A DNA stretch of 64,000 nucleotides from Petaurus breviceps papuanus (taxonomy: Eukaryota > Chordata > Mammalia > Diprotodontia > Petauridae), in assembly GCA_028583685.1 (NCBI GenBank), contig JAMXIF010000022.1, positions 3,424,782 through 3,488,781 on the forward strand, given 5' to 3'. The notes beneath the pieces were generated by a model, which was given only the letters and a program-made list of their open reading frames with translations, was not told the origin of the DNA and did not search any database. Each line of letters opens with the position of its first letter. Position 1 is the stretch's first letter. Positions 21,680 to 32,379 of this stretch are shown one piece after another. Made by a program: the position numbers and the translations under genes.

Positions 21680-22969
21680 GGGGGGTGGAGTCAAGACGGC
21701 AGAGTAGAAGCAGGACCTCCAAGTGGCTCCAGCTTCCACCTTCCCCAATCAAGGTAAAAAGGGGACTCTTAACAAACTTTGGAGCTGCAGAACCCACAAA
21801 ATGACACAGAGAAGCTAACCTCCCACTGAGGACAGCCTGGCAGGCCAGAAGGAATAGGCTAGCGCAGTGCTCAAGCCCAGGCCCGCATGAGTCAGAGGTT
21901 TTAGTCCCAGGGCAGGTCTGACCAGCCGCTGGCCAGAGAGAACTCCAGATCAGTAGCAGCTGCAGCATTTCCAGAATTATCAACACATAGAAGCGAAGGA
22001 CAAAGTGATAGATCAGTGCAGTCTGGACTTTGGGACCCAGTAAGTAGGAGTGCTTTGGCTTTTGCCAAAGGGGCAAGAAGCCACTGAGATGCCCGGCATA
22101 GCCAGCCAGCGCCACATGGCAGCTTCAGCTCCTGGACTGCAGAGTGTAGGGGGACCAAGCAACCAATCTGAGGGGCAATCACCCTTGCTTTAACCTGCTT
22201 GGATCTGGATTGCAGTCTAGGGTGGAGGTCCCAGGGTATGTGTCCAGCTTGCCACAGTGTGTAGAGGCCTCAGAGCAAGCACCCATCTAATACCTCCAGC
22301 AGCTGAGAAAACCCCCGCATTTGGGACAAAAGCTCCCCTGTCTGGTGGCAGAGTACTACTGTGGCAAAAAGCTCTGGGGTCAAGTGACTGAGGGGCGACA
22401 TGACCAGGCAAAGTAAATAAAACAGACAGAAGATTCCAACATTACACTCCTATTTTAGGGACAAAAAAGAGCAAAGCATGGGACAGGAGGAAGACATTGA
22501 AGTCAGAATTCCTGCACCAAAAGCTTCAAAGGAAAATACAAGCTGGTTACAGGCCATAGAGGACCTTAAGAAGCAGATAAGAGAAATGGAGGAAAAATTT
22601 GGAAGAGAAATTAAAGCGATGCAAGAAAATAATGAAATGAGAGTCAACAACCTGACTGAGGAAAATCACACCTTAAAAATAGACTAATTCAAATATCAAA
22701 AGAGGCTCAAAAAGGCAATGAGGAAAAGAATGCCTTAAAAAGTCGAATTTGCCAGATGGAAAAAGAACCTCAAAAGCTCACTGAGGAGAATCATTGCTTC
22801 AGAATTAGATTGGAGCAAATGGAAGCTAATGACTTTATGAGAAATCAAGTTGCTGTTAAACAGATCCAAACAAGTAAAAGAATAGAAGGCAATGTGAAAT
22901 ATTTCATGGGAAAAACCACTGACCTGGAAAATAGATCCAGGAGAGTTAATTTAAAAATTATTGGACTAC
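21680..22969 (+). mobile_element. L1/HAL1 5' end, 3'-truncated
   Basis: Starts ggggggtggagtcaagacgg cagagtagaag, the typical L1 5' terminus, and continues through about 800 bases of 5'UTR into ORF1 at 22478. It stops abruptly at ttggactac within ORF1 at 22969. There is no A tail. The target duplication follows immediately. Almost all L1 copies are truncated at the 5' side, so this geometry is odd. Confidence 0.88.
22478..22969 (+). pseudogene. L1 ORF1 N-terminal part (broken)
   Basis: The start is ATG at 22478, read as MGQEEDIEVRIPAPKASKEN. A predicted coiled coil follows (KKQIREMEEKFGREIKAMQE). After about 69 codons the frame breaks. It resumes in another frame near 22756 with EENHCFRIRLEQMEAND and GKTTDLENRSRRVNLKIIGL, the junction of coiled coil and RRM. 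Homologous residue by residue to the ORF1 at 49236-50180. It is cut off in the RRM. Confidence 0.9.
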
Positions 22970-22980
22970 GAGATTATATG

Positions 22981-23066
22981 GAGAGAGACAGAGAGTGAGA
23001 GAGAGACAGAGAGACAGAGACATAGAGAGAGACAGAGACAGAGTGACAGAGAGACAGACAGAGAGA
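22981..23066 (+). repeat. (GAGACA)n simple repeat
   Basis: Purine-rich hexamer and tetramer repeats directly abut the right target duplication. The left copy has the same gagagagaca start, so the L1 landed at the edge of this repeat. Confidence 0.9.
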
Positions 23067-23284
23067 ACATTTTGGATTCTATTTTATGTTTCTATTCTGG
23101 GGCATTTATTGTAGCTCTGTGTGACTTTTGAACATTTATATATCACTTTAGAACAGTTAGAATGTATTTTGGTCATTGAACTGATACTCACCCATGAGAC
23201 TGCCATCATAAAGGCTGGAATGGAATCCTAGATTCATCAAATTCCTCTTTATAAATAAAAGGGCAGTATCAACCAACCAAAAGT

Positions 23285-23475
23285 GATGTCAACTCATATT
23301 CACAGAGGGCTTTGGATGGCAAAGTATTTTGACATCTCATTGGAACCTCATAGTAGCACTACCAGGAAAGACAGATACTAGGCTCTTTTTAGACTGACAA
23401 TTGTGGTATAGAAGGGAAAATGACTTGAACAAAGTCACATGGTATATAATTACCGCTCAGGATTTTAAACCCTTT
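23285..23475 (-). mobile_element. MIR fragment
   Basis: ggatggcaaagtattttgac, atctcattggaacctcatag and acaaagtcacatggtatata are inverted MIR. Confidence 0.65.
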
Positions 23476-24062
23476 TTTAAAAAAAATATTCTTTTCAATT
23501 AACAAAAATAAGTCTGGAGTCAGATCATAAAGGGTTTTATTTTTCAAAAGTACTGTCTGAAGTTTATTATAGAGGCCAGAGGGAGCCACTGAAGCTTCTA
23601 GAGGACAGATGTGACATGGTCAGATGTATGCTTTAGGAATATTAATTTGGTAGCGTGTGGAGGATGGATTATAAAGGGGGGAATAGAAACAGGGAGAGCA
23701 ATTAGGAGGTTATTGTGGCTATCCAGATAAGACTTGGTGGGGGTCTAAATTAGAGTGGTTGTGGTATGAGCAGAGAAAGGATTGCTAACAAGGGATATTA
23801 TGGAGATGAAACCAACAGGATTTGGTGACCAATATGGGACAGTGAGAGAGAAGAGTAAAAAATCACTTCTGAGTCACTGGAAGTCTGGTGTTGTCCTCTA
23901 CAAAAATAGGAAAGACAGTAGAAAGGGTAGGTTTAGGGAAACAAATAATGACTTAAGTTTTGGATATGTCGAGTTTCAGAGGACTATAGTGTACCAGGTT
24001 GAGCTTTCCAATAAACAGAGATGTTGCACTTGGGCTCAGGGAAGAGACAAAAATTGTATGTG

Positions 24063-24318
24063 TAATAATAGCCAGCATTTATACAGTGCCTACTATATAC
24101 CAGACATTGTGTTAGACCCTTTTCAAATCTTATCTCATTTGACCCTCACAAAAATCCTGGAAGGTAAGTGCTGTTGTGACCCCCATTTTACATTTGAGGA
24201 AACTGAAGTGAATAGAGGTTAAATGATTTGCCCAAGTTAGTAAGTTACACAGTAAGTGTCTGAGGCTGGATTTGAACTCAGATCTTCCTGACTCTAGACC
24301 CAGTGTTTTATCCATTGT
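24063..24318 (-). mobile_element. MIR/CORE-SINE, nearly complete
   Basis: Inverted: aatagccagcatttatacag, atctcatttgaccctcacaa, acatttgaggaaactgaagt, aagtgtctgaggctggattt, gaactcagatcttcctgact. Inserted in the L2. Confidence 0.9.
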
Positions 24319-24644
24319 CTCATATGGACTTGAGAGTCATAGTTGTAGATGATAATTGGGTCCCTGATGAGAGTAGATGAGATCACTGAGAAAGATAGTA
24401 TAGAGAGGGAAGAAGCATATGCAGAATAAAGACTGAGGGACACCTCAGGGGCTGAACATGAATGATGAGCTCACAAGGAAGGCAGAGGAGAATCAGCCAG
24501 AGAAATTAGGGGAACCAAAACACAGAAGTGCCAGTAAAACCCTGAGTGCATAGAGATTTGAGGAGGTGGTGATGGTCCATGGTGATTGAAAGTTTCAGGG
24601 AGGTCAAGAAGGATGGAGAATGAGAAAAAACTTTTGGATTCCAT

Positions 24645-24811
24645 GGGGCAGCTAGGTGGTGCAGTGAATAGAGCACTGACCCTGGAGTCAGGAGGAACTG
24701 AGTTCAAATCTGACCTCAGACACTTAACACAAAAACTGGCCGTGTGACCTTGGGCAACTCATTTAACCCCAATTGCCCCTCCAAAAAAAAAAGCAAAAAA
24801 AAAAAAAAAAA
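24645..24811 (+). mobile_element. tRNA-derived SINE with target duplication
   Basis: ggggcagctaggtggtgcag to an A-rich tail (24783-24811). The flanks aaaaaacttttggattc (24625-24641) and aaaaaacctttggattc (24806-24822) form the target duplication, and the L2 resumes after it. It is therefore younger than the L2. Confidence 0.95.
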
Positions 24812-25049
24812 CCTTTGGATTCGGCAAGAAGGAGAACATTGGTGGCCTTAGAGAGAGCAGTTTGCTTTGGGTGGGAAGCCAGATTGCAGAAGTTGGAGAA
24901 GTTAGTGGGAGGTGAGAAACTGGACACAAGGTGTGCAGACAGCTTTTGTCCCCCCCCCCTGGGAATTTGTTAATGAATGGGAGGAGAGAAATAAGATTAT
25001 AGCTCAAGGAGATTATAGCAAGTCATTTCCTCTCTGTAGGTCATAGTTA

Positions 25050-25428
25050 CCCCCATCTGTAAGATGTGAAGATGATCTTTTGGGTCCCATCCAAGTTTAT
25101 GACTCGATGCTTTCTTTTCTAAATGTCTTTTTCAATTCTCAAAGAAAGAGGCAATTATGTAAAGTATAATTTTAGTTTTCACTTTATTTGAAATCTTTGG
25201 AAATTGCAGATTTGCACATAGCACTAGAATAAAAAAACACTCTTAGCTAAGAGACCTCCAAGCTCATCTCACCCAAACCAGTTCTGAGTAGGAATCCTTG
25301 CTATCTAATCCCAACAAGTGGTCATTCATCTTCTGCCTGAACATTCTCAGTGACAGGGAGCTCACCACATATCTAAGGCAGCCCATATAATTTTTTTTGG
25401 ATGACTATAATTATCAAGAAGCCTTTCC
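25050..25428. other. Unassigned sequence
   Basis: No gene seen. The text around 25255-25390 (catctcacccaaacc, ctgcctgaacattctcagtg, acagggagctcaccacat) resembles inverted L3/CR1 3' sequence and is probably a fragment of it. Confidence 0.45.
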
Positions 25429-25429
25429 T

Positions 25430-25608
25430 TACAGAAAGAAGACAGGAAACAAGCATTTATTAAGCACCTACTACATGCCAGGCATTGGGCTAAGTACTGA
25501 AGACACAAATTCAAGAAAAAAGAATGGCAGTCCCTGCCCTCAAGGGCCATTCTCTTGTCCCTGATTTTAATGGAGAAAGACAATATATAAGAAGGAGCTG
25601 AAAAGTAA
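25430..25608 (-). mobile_element. L2 3' end
   Basis: aagcatttattaagcaccta, ctacatgccaggcattgggc, cctgccctcaagggccattc: a well-preserved inverted L2 terminus. Confidence 0.85.
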
Positions 25609-25612
25609 GTGC

Positions 25613-25613
<1 letters not shown>

Positions 25614-25650
<37 letters not shown>
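25614..25650 (+). repeat. (TG)n microsatellite
   Basis: About eighteen tg units ending in ttgcatg. The antisense frame over it (25362-25757, repeated Thr-His) is an artefact. Confidence 0.96.
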
Positions 25651-25654
<4 letters not shown>

Positions 25655-25659
25655 ATGTG

Positions 25660-26365
25660 GTGCGGAGCAGGGGAATAAAGTATAGAGAACCAGAAGTAGA
25701 AATAGGAGAAAAGTGAAAGATAGTCACTTTGGGAAATGGGCACCCTAGGTAGGACATACCAATGAGGAAAGTGAACCCAGAGAGGTATGTTCCAGAGTCA
25801 GAGGCTAAAGGAAGTTAAGTTATAGTAGCACATTCCAGAGAATCACAAGCAGACTTGGGAGGAACCTAAATTTATTTTTCTGAAATTTATCCCTACTCCT
25901 CCTAGATCTGTCAAGGCAGCCAAGCAGAACACACCAAAGAATCTCTCAATTAATTAGAATTGCCAACTAAATATTTCCTCAACAAAACTAAGAAAGAAAG
26001 TATTTATTGTAAATAGCTATAAAAATATTGAATAATTTTTGAGCTAGAAAGGACCTTAGAAAACAATTAATTTAACCTCTAATAAACTAGTTAACACATG
26101 ATAAACTAATGCCCAGAGAGGAAAAATTACAAAATGAGTTAATAACAAAGTTGAGTACAAAATTTATGTCTTCACCCAGACCCAGGTTTTTCCCACCACA
26201 TCAGCAAGACTATAGGCCTTGTCCTATGTCATAAAATAGATACGGGAGACAGAAGGGAACCATTCGTTCTTTGCATGGCTGGGTGAATGTGGATTATGGA
26301 AGCAAAGGCCAAGACAAGATTATAGATAAAAAAAAATCCATGGACAGATATGTGTTTAGAAAATC
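25660..26365. other. Mostly unassigned sequence
   Basis: Contains weak inverted CORE-SINE traces at about 26030-26215 (gagctagaaaggaccttaga, aatgcccagagaggaaaaa). No gene recognised. Confidence 0.4.
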
Positions 26366-26369
26366 AAAG

Positions 26370-26515
26370 GTTTAGAAGAAATCAATGAATCAGCAAACAT
26401 TCATGATCTTCTATATTCTAGGCAGAGAAAACTGTCCTTGTCCTCAAGGAACTTATCTTTTATTATGAGCAATGACATGTATAAACATATAGATACATTA
26501 CTATTTTTACTTAAT
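26370..26515 (-). mobile_element. L2 3' end fragment
   Basis: gaatcagcaaacattcatga, ctatattctaggcag, gtccttgtcctcaaggaact. Confidence 0.6.
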
Positions 26516-27072
26516 ACTATTATGTATTATATATAATACTATATGTAAAATACTATGCATGTTACTAAAATCAATACTGCTAAAATATTTATAATACTAC
26601 AAATATATAAATAATACTTAATATTATTTATATAGCATAGGCTACACACTGTATAGAATATAGAATACATTTAACGGTATATTTTATATTATATGCCATG
26701 TATATATCACATGGTACTATTACTATAAACTACTATATAGTACATATGCCATATACTAGTATATATCATACTATACTGTATGTTATTGATATATTATATA
26801 ACATATATATGGTACTATTTTTATGTTAATACTATTGCTATATACTATTAAATAATATTGCATACATTCCTTATATATAGTATACATTCATATATACAAT
26901 AGTGTATATGTCTGTGCATCGCATATTTATGATATATAATCACATATTATATACTATAGTATTTAGTAACATATATAATATAGTATATAGAAAACTTATA
27001 TATAGGATGATAAATGTTTGTGTTTTAGTATATGCTATTATTATACGTGTGATAGATACTATATAATATATT
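26516..27072. repeat. AT-rich low-complexity region
   Basis: About 550 bases dominated by tata, atac and tact phrases without a single period. No gene. It resumes beyond the SINE at 27073. Confidence 0.85.
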
Positions 27073-27325
27073 AGAGGAGCTGAGTAGTACAGTGGATAGA
27101 GTGCCAGGCCTGGAGTCAGGAAGACCCATCTTCCTGAGTTCAAATCTAGCCTCAGATATTTAATAGCTGTGTGACCCCAGGCAAATCACTTCACCTGTCA
27201 GCCTCAGTTTCCTCATGTTTAAAATGAGCTGTAGAAGGAAACAGCAAATTACTCCAGTATCTCTGTCAAAAAAAACCCCAAATGGGATCTTGAGGAGTCA
27301 GGCATGACTGAACAACAACAGCAAT
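27073..27325 (+). mobile_element. tRNA/CORE SINE, full length
   Basis: gagctgagtagtacagtgga, ctgagttcaaatctagcctc, tagctgtgtgaccccaggca, ccccaaatgggatcttgagg and catgactgaacaacaac. It sits inside the AT-rich region. Confidence 0.92.
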
Positions 27326-27940
27326 GTGATATATGCTATTATGCCTAACAGTATACAGTAACAGTTTTAATCTATTAATAGCAATTACAATTATATGCTA
27401 TATAATATACTATATTTAGCTATCTATAGGTGTGTATCTCTTTGCCTAGAACATAGAAGACTCTTCATTAATGTTTGATGATTCATTGATTTCTTCTTGG
27501 CCAGAATGTCTGTCTGTCTGTTTGTCTGTCTGTCTCTCTCACTATGTGTGTGTGTATAATGTATGTGCATTATGTATGCATGTGTGTATATACATATGTA
27601 CATACAGAGAGAGCCTATATGTACACATGATTTATATGTGTTCTATAGAGAGAAGTTTTATACACACTCACTGAGTGTTTGTATGTAAACACACATGTAT
27701 ATGGGCATGCTTACATATTATATGCAAGATTGTAACATGTGCCTATATACATATAAGTATACTGTATATTATATACAATATACTGTATGCTTATATGTGT
27801 ATATTGCCAACCCTTTTGCCACTCATATGTACATGTATTTTTAGACATGTATATATAAACGCATCTATTTATATGTATGTGCATGCATGTGTATAATGTG
27901 TGTATATGCATGTGTCTATAACATGCAAACACAAAATACA
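27326..27940. repeat. AT-rich and (TGTATG)-type low complexity
   Basis: Mixed tgtctgtctg (about 27508-27535), gtgtgtgt, tatgtacatg and acatatgt phrases. The Cys/Tyr/Ile-rich open frames at 27471-27941 on both strands come from this simple sequence. Confidence 0.85.
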
Positions 27941-27944
27941 TAGG

Positions 27945-28470
27945 AGGTCATTGTGGGGAGAGATCAAGGCAGGGGCATCTGGGTGGATCAGGAAAGTCCT
28001 TAGGTAGCAGGTGGCATTTGGTAATACTTGCCTATAATCCCATCTGCAGAGAAGGCTGAGGCTAGTGGACTACTTAAGCTCTGGAGTTCTAAGCTGTAAT
28101 GACTAAACAAATGAGTTTTTTTCACTCAGTCTGACATCCATCTGGTGAGCTCCTGAGATTGAGGTGCCACCAGGCTGATTTCAGGGGCTCAGGTTGGAAA
28201 CTGAGCAGGTCAAAGTTCCTGTGACAATCAGTGAAGCCAGTGAGGAGTTGCTGTACTTCTCATCGGGGCTGAGATAGGGAGACCCCCATCTGAAAAAGAA
28301 GAGTGACTTTTGATCTGAGTTTTGAAGGGAACTATGGATTTCATTGTAAGAAGCAAAGATAAAGAGGGAGTGCTTTTCAGGCATGGGCAACAGCCTATTC
28401 CACAGCACCCAGAGAGGAGATTGGAGATGTGTGAGGGTATACAGGAAGGTCAGTTTTCAGGGACCAGAGA
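27945..28470 (-). mobile_element. L2 fragment split by a 7SL pseudogene
   Basis: The left flank gatcaggaaagtccttaggt agcaggtggcatttg and the right flank gatctgagttttgaaggga, then cttttcaggcatgggcaaca, join into one inverted L2 3' region once 28021-28302 is removed. Confidence 0.75.
28021..28302 (+). pseudogene. 7SL RNA (SRP RNA) retropseudogene
   Basis: Follows 7SL RNA almost end to end. Landmarks are cttgcctataatcccatctg (human tgcctgtagtcccagcta), aggctgaggctagtggacta, ctctggagttctaagctgta, ccaccaggctgatttcaggg, ggttggaaactgagcaggtc aaagttcctgtgacaatcag and gggagacccccatctg, then an A-rich tail (aaaaagaaga). It lacks about ten bases at the 5' end and is diverged with small gaps. The flanks gtggcatttg (28011-28020) and gtgacttttg (28303-28312) are a target duplication, so it entered by LINE-driven retroposition. 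No function expected. Confidence 0.9.
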
Positions 28471-28499
28471 AGGCATGAAGGGGAACAATGAACAATAAA

Positions 28500-28700
28500 C
28501 ACAAGTCTGGGGTTGAAAGTCCTGGATTAGTGTCATATTTGATGATGACTTTCCATCTGACCTTGGGCAGTTCCTTCTCTCACTGCTGATTTCAGTTTCC
28601 CCATCTGCTTTACGGCTTCATAGGGCTTTTCTGAAGTTAAAATGAGAGAGTAAGTAAGAGAGTTCTTTAAAAAGTATGTGTGTGGAGGAAGTGCATATAT
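28500..28700 (+). mobile_element. MIR fragment
   Basis: gttgaaagtcctggattagt, catctgaccttgggcagttc, cagtttccccatctgcttta. Confidence 0.65.
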
Positions 28701-28759
28701 ATGCAAGATATTATTAGTGTTATTAAGTACTAAATTGAGTGGTGCAAATGGTAAGTATA

Positions 28760-29575
28760 ATTTTAGTTAAAAGAAGAAAGAGATTAACTTGGGCCTCAGT
28801 AGATACCCACAATTGTAATTATATCTATCCTCATGCTGAGCCCTAACTCCAAGCATAGGCTTTGTCCTGACCCTGATTACAGAAGAAACCTCTATTTTAT
28901 CACAAGCCCTGACCAGAGGTCATAAGGCTAACCATAGGAGGTAATTCAGATGGTGCAATGCAGTTTCTTCCCCTGCTGGGCCCAAACCCTATGGCTAATG
29001 TAGCCTTAGAGCTCTTCTCAGTAAATTGGCTCCCGTTGCCTACCCTCTAGAGTGCTCTCTCTGAGGTAGATGCCATGTCCAAATTTATTATCACATGTAG
29101 ATTTTTCTTCATGAGGTCCTGGAAACCTGGAAAAAAGGTCCTGAAAGAAGATTCCTCTCAGGCCTGGATACCCTGTCTTTTTTTGACAGAAGATAAAAAA
29201 CTGGCCCTGTGTCCACAAACATGTAGGACTGGGATTATTGTCAAAGAAAAGACATTTTAGACTCCAGAAAACTTTCCCTTGCACCCGCTGGGGGAGTGAG
29301 TCAGGACATTTCTGTCTATCAGAGGCCAAAGAGAAGAATTCATAAGAAATTTAAAAGAAAAACAAAAACCTTGCTGATAGACATCCTGGTCAAGAGAAAG
29401 AAAAGGATTGAAACATAAGATCTATAAAAATGTCCAAAGTAATTAATCAGACACATATTCAGAATGGGTTCTAACAATATCTGGTGGTGTTTTAAGACAT
29501 TCCTGGCTCTGTTGGAATGGAAAATAAAAATCACCATTATTATAATTATATATAATTATATAAAATCACCATCAT
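28760..29575. other. Unassigned, low-repeat sequence
   Basis: About 800 bases with no clear repeat and no gene-like frame. A segment at 29060-29330 (ccaaatttattatcacatgt, gaggtcctggaaacctggaa) is moderately complex and could be unique DNA. The reverse frame at 29018-29329 (103 codons) has no recognisable domain. Confidence 0.35.
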
Positions 29576-29584
29576 TATAATTAG

Positions 29585-29970
29585 CAGCAGCAGCATGTTA
29601 GTTGATAGAGAGGTGGCTTCAGAACCAAGAAGCTTAGGTTAAAGTTCCACCCCTGACACAGAGTGGCTATATCATTTAAACTCTCAATGTTCTAGACCAT
29701 GGTCTGGCAAACTATATCCAGAGGCCCAAATCTAGCACCATCTGATTCTTTATGGCCTATGGAGTTAAGAATGGGTTTTATAGTTTTAAATATAATGAAG
29801 CTTTATTTTAAAAAATATAATAAACCATTGCAGGCTTGATTTGGCCAGTGGTCTAAGGAATTCTCTAAGATTCTAACTTTCATAGATGTCACTCTATATT
29901 GGTAGCATCAGCTTCTTTACCTGGGAGGTCTTTAGTCAATGAAATCAAAGGTCCAGCCCCTATTTCTATC
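29585..29970 (+). mobile_element. CORE-SINE split by a DNA-transposon fossil
   Basis: SINE pieces flank the insert. Before it are gatagagaggtggcttcaga and acacagagtggctatatcat; after it are tctaagattctaactttcat and gtcaatgaaatcaaaggtcc. The insert is given separately. Confidence 0.6.
29690..29868. mobile_element. hAT-type non-autonomous transposon (possible)
   Basis: The ends are inverted matches: tagaccatggtctggcaaac on the left, and ttggccagtggtctaag on the right, which reverses to ctta gaccactggccaa. The inside has gaagctttattttaaaaaat, as in old mammalian hAT fossils. Family not assigned. Confidence 0.5.
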
Positions 29971-30024
29971 TCGCTTTGATAGAGGTAGGAGTTGAATTAG
30001 GATTTAGATCTAGCTTTCTCTGTA

Positions 30025-30285
30025 CTAGCTAGGGTAGCTAGGTGTTGCAGTGAATAGAGTGCTGGGCCTGGAGTCAAGAAGACATCTTCATGACTTCAAA
30101 TCTGGCCTCAGACACTTACTGTCTGTGTGACCCTAAGTGAATCACTTAACCCTGTTTGCTTCAGTTTCCTCATCTGTAAAATGAGTGGGAGGAGGAAATG
30201 ACAAACCACGATCTTTGCCAAAAAAACACCAAATGGGATCACAAAGTGTTGGACATGACTGAAATGACTGAACAACAACTGTTTC
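30025..30285 (+). mobile_element. tRNA/CORE SINE, full length
   Basis: gtagctaggtgttgcagtga, ctggagtcaagaagacatct, cttactgtctgtgtgaccct, accaaatgggatcacaaagt, gttggacatgactgaaatga. Confidence 0.92.
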
Positions 30286-30339
30286 ATGGAAATATGAACC
30301 TCAATATGTTTTTCTGAACCTCAATTTTCTCATCTAGAA

Positions 30340-30665
30340 AATCCTAGATAGGACTTGGTGACTGTGCGTGGATGGAAAAAAAGGGGGAAAGAGTCGAGAT
30401 TGACTGAAATTTTGAGCCTGGGTGACTGACTGGGAAGAGAATGGTGCCATGAAAAGAAATATGGTGCATCAAGAAGAAAAAATCTTGAGGGAAAACCCCC
30501 CAAAAGTTTAGTTTTTATAATGGTGACATGGACTAGGGTAGTGGCAATATGAATAGGAATAAATAGACTTGAGATACGTGTTGGAGGAAGAGTTTGTGGG
30601 ACTTGGGTACTAACTGGTTTGAAAGGAATGAAGGAGAGGCATTAGTGGAAAGAAAGAAGGCAAAG
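30340..30665 (-). mobile_element. L2 ORF2 fragment
   Basis: ggtagtggcaatatgaatag, acttgagatacgtgttggag, ttgagcctgggtgactgact correspond, inverted, to the L2 ORF2 part around the HPLLSTHTATTLVQ and VTQVRNLGV blocks. Heavily decayed. Confidence 0.6.
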
Positions 30666-30779
30666 ATCATTCACTTTTGCGGTTTAGACCAGGAGATCAG
30701 AGAAGCTATTGGCATACCCAGCTGATGGAAGAGGAAGCTGACTAATGATGCTCGTGCTCTATCTAAACAAACAGCAAAT

Positions 30780-31050
30780 TCAACTTAATTCAATAAACAT
30801 TTACTAAGCACTTAATACAGGCAAGATGCTGGATGAAAAGCACAAAGAGAAAGATGAAAACAGCTCATGCTCTTAAGAACTTTCATTCTATGTTCTTTTT
30901 TGGAAAAGTGAGTGGGGAACACAGTTTATACACAAATAAGACTGGTAAAAAGAGAATCTAAGAGGAATAATAACCTAAGAACTTGAGGGATCAGGGAAGG
31001 TTTCATAAACAGGAAGTGTGAACTGAATTTAACTGAAGGAAAATGAGTAT
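30780..31050 (-). mobile_element. L2 3' end
   Basis: attcaataaacatttactaa gcacttaatacaggcaa, gctcttaagaactttcattc, gatcagggaaggtttcataa, gtgaactgaatttaactgaa. Confidence 0.75.
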
Positions 31051-31339
31051 TTTTTTATCATAAACTTAAATATTGGAAATTAAATACAAAGTTAAAAAGA
31101 AAAAAAGCATGTTGTGTGCATAGCATACTTCAAGAGAGGATTCAAAATATGTAACAATAAATTTTCATTTCAAGAAAGTCTGTATGATAAATAATACTCA
31201 TTGTGTTGAGAATTTTCCATCTTTTCTTTGCTTCCTTGTGAGTTTTCTTTTGTTCTCTGCTGTGCACTGTTTTACTTTGTTCTTTTTTCCCTACCCTCAC
31301 ACTTTCCCCCAGGGTCACAATAAAGACCACAATAAAGTT

Positions 31340-31410
31340 TAGATATGTTTCTCTATAGATATAGATATATACCTACACATATACATATATACATACATAT
31401 ATAGACATAT
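31340..31410. repeat. (ATACAT)n-type simple repeat
   Basis: atagatatatacctacacatat and related units. Confidence 0.8.
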
Positions 31411-31484
31411 ACTTTACCAAACCTATTCTACTTCCAAATTTTGTTTTTATGTATGTGCATATCTCTTACTGAGTATTCTGAGCT

Positions 31485-32330
31485 TTGGTGATGATGAAGA
31501 GGGAGTGCATGGCTGGCATGGAGAATACATTATGTAAGCACATAATGGCAGGAGATGAAAGGCCAAGCTATGGTTCATGATGTAAGAGTAGACCAATTGT
31601 AGGGCACCATGAGTGCTAGACTTGGGAGTTTATATTTTATCTTATAGAAGGTGGGAAGCCATTGAAGGTTTTTTTTTTAATAGGGGAGAGATACTAGCAG
31701 AAGCAAGAAACTATTATTATATCTTATCATGTTATATTATTCTAGGAGAAATATTATGAGAGTCTAAAGTAAGTTGATGTCTATGTAAATAGAGAGAAGG
31801 TGGTGGATCTAAGAGAAGTGAGGATAAAATTAACCGGATTTGGCAAGCAGCTGGGGGTGGGGAGAGACAGAGACAGAGAGAGACAGACAACTAGACACAG
31901 AGAGAGACAGAGAGGAAAAGCATTGTGGAGTCAAAAGCTACATCCGAAGGGATTGAGAAACGAGTGGACTATGAAGAAATGGAAGTTGAAGTGCAGATGA
32001 TTTTGTCTCAGAGTTTGGCATGAAGAGGAAAGATATAGGATGATAACTTGAGTGGATGGCAGGGTCAAAAGAAGGTTGTGTTAAGTTTTGAGTAGATTTG
32101 TACAAGGAGTCTGTAAATAAGGAGGTATTGAGGATGGGACATATTGGGAAAATGACCATGGACAAACTCCAGGAGGAAAAAGAAAGAGAGAATGAGATAA
32201 AAAAAAATAACCCACCTGCTATATTGGTTATTCTTGGATAGGAAAAAAAACTCCTCTCATATTCAAAGGCAAAAATAAAAGAGGATAAAGAGTGAGAGCA
32301 GTTTTAGAGTATGGAGTACAAAAGAAGAGG
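31485..32330 (-). mobile_element. L2 fragment, decayed
   Basis: ggcatggagaatacattatg, ctagacttgggagtttatat, ggtgggaagccattgaaggt, ataggggagagatactagca, then gcagggtcaaaagaaggttg tgttaagttttgag. All are in inverted L2 order. It contains a gagacaga simple repeat at 31863-31918. Confidence 0.65.
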
Positions 32331-32379
32331 GAACTCAGGATGGATGGTTGTCACTTTTTCTATAAATTAATAGGCAATG

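Larger units (their letters stand above)
21654..22994 (+). repeat. Target-site duplication pair around L1 5' piece
   Basis: About 25 bases beginning gagattatgtggagagaga at 21654 recur, with two A/G differences, from 22970 (gagattatatggagagaga). They bracket the L1 fragment exactly. Confidence 0.8.
23485..25045 (-). mobile_element. L2 LINE ORF2 fossil (reverse transcriptase)
   Basis: Purine-rich on the plus strand. Read on the reverse strand it follows the L2 ORF2. At 24471-24707 the frame has ILLDLPETFNHHGPSPP, the counterpart of the L2 RT block FLDLSAAFDTVDHPLLL. Near 24330-24440 remnants match LYTLSLGDLISSHG and the region of the YADD box. Lower coordinates carry the antisense of the segments cttaggaatattaatttggt and gtgacatggtcagatg. 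The copy is interrupted by a MIR (24063-24318) and a SINE (24645-24811). Confidence 0.82.

Noticed and set aside
21645-22182. Antisense frames of 93-156 codons over the L1 5'UTR
   Set aside because: They are antisense readings of L1 5'UTR, which is GC-richer and so open by chance.
23782-24222. 146-codon forward frame
   Set aside because: It is the antisense of an L2 ORF2 fossil and runs into an inverted MIR.
29018-29329. 103-codon reverse frame as an exon
   Set aside because: In low-repeat DNA, but no recognisable family and no convincing splice sites; kept only as unassigned sequence.
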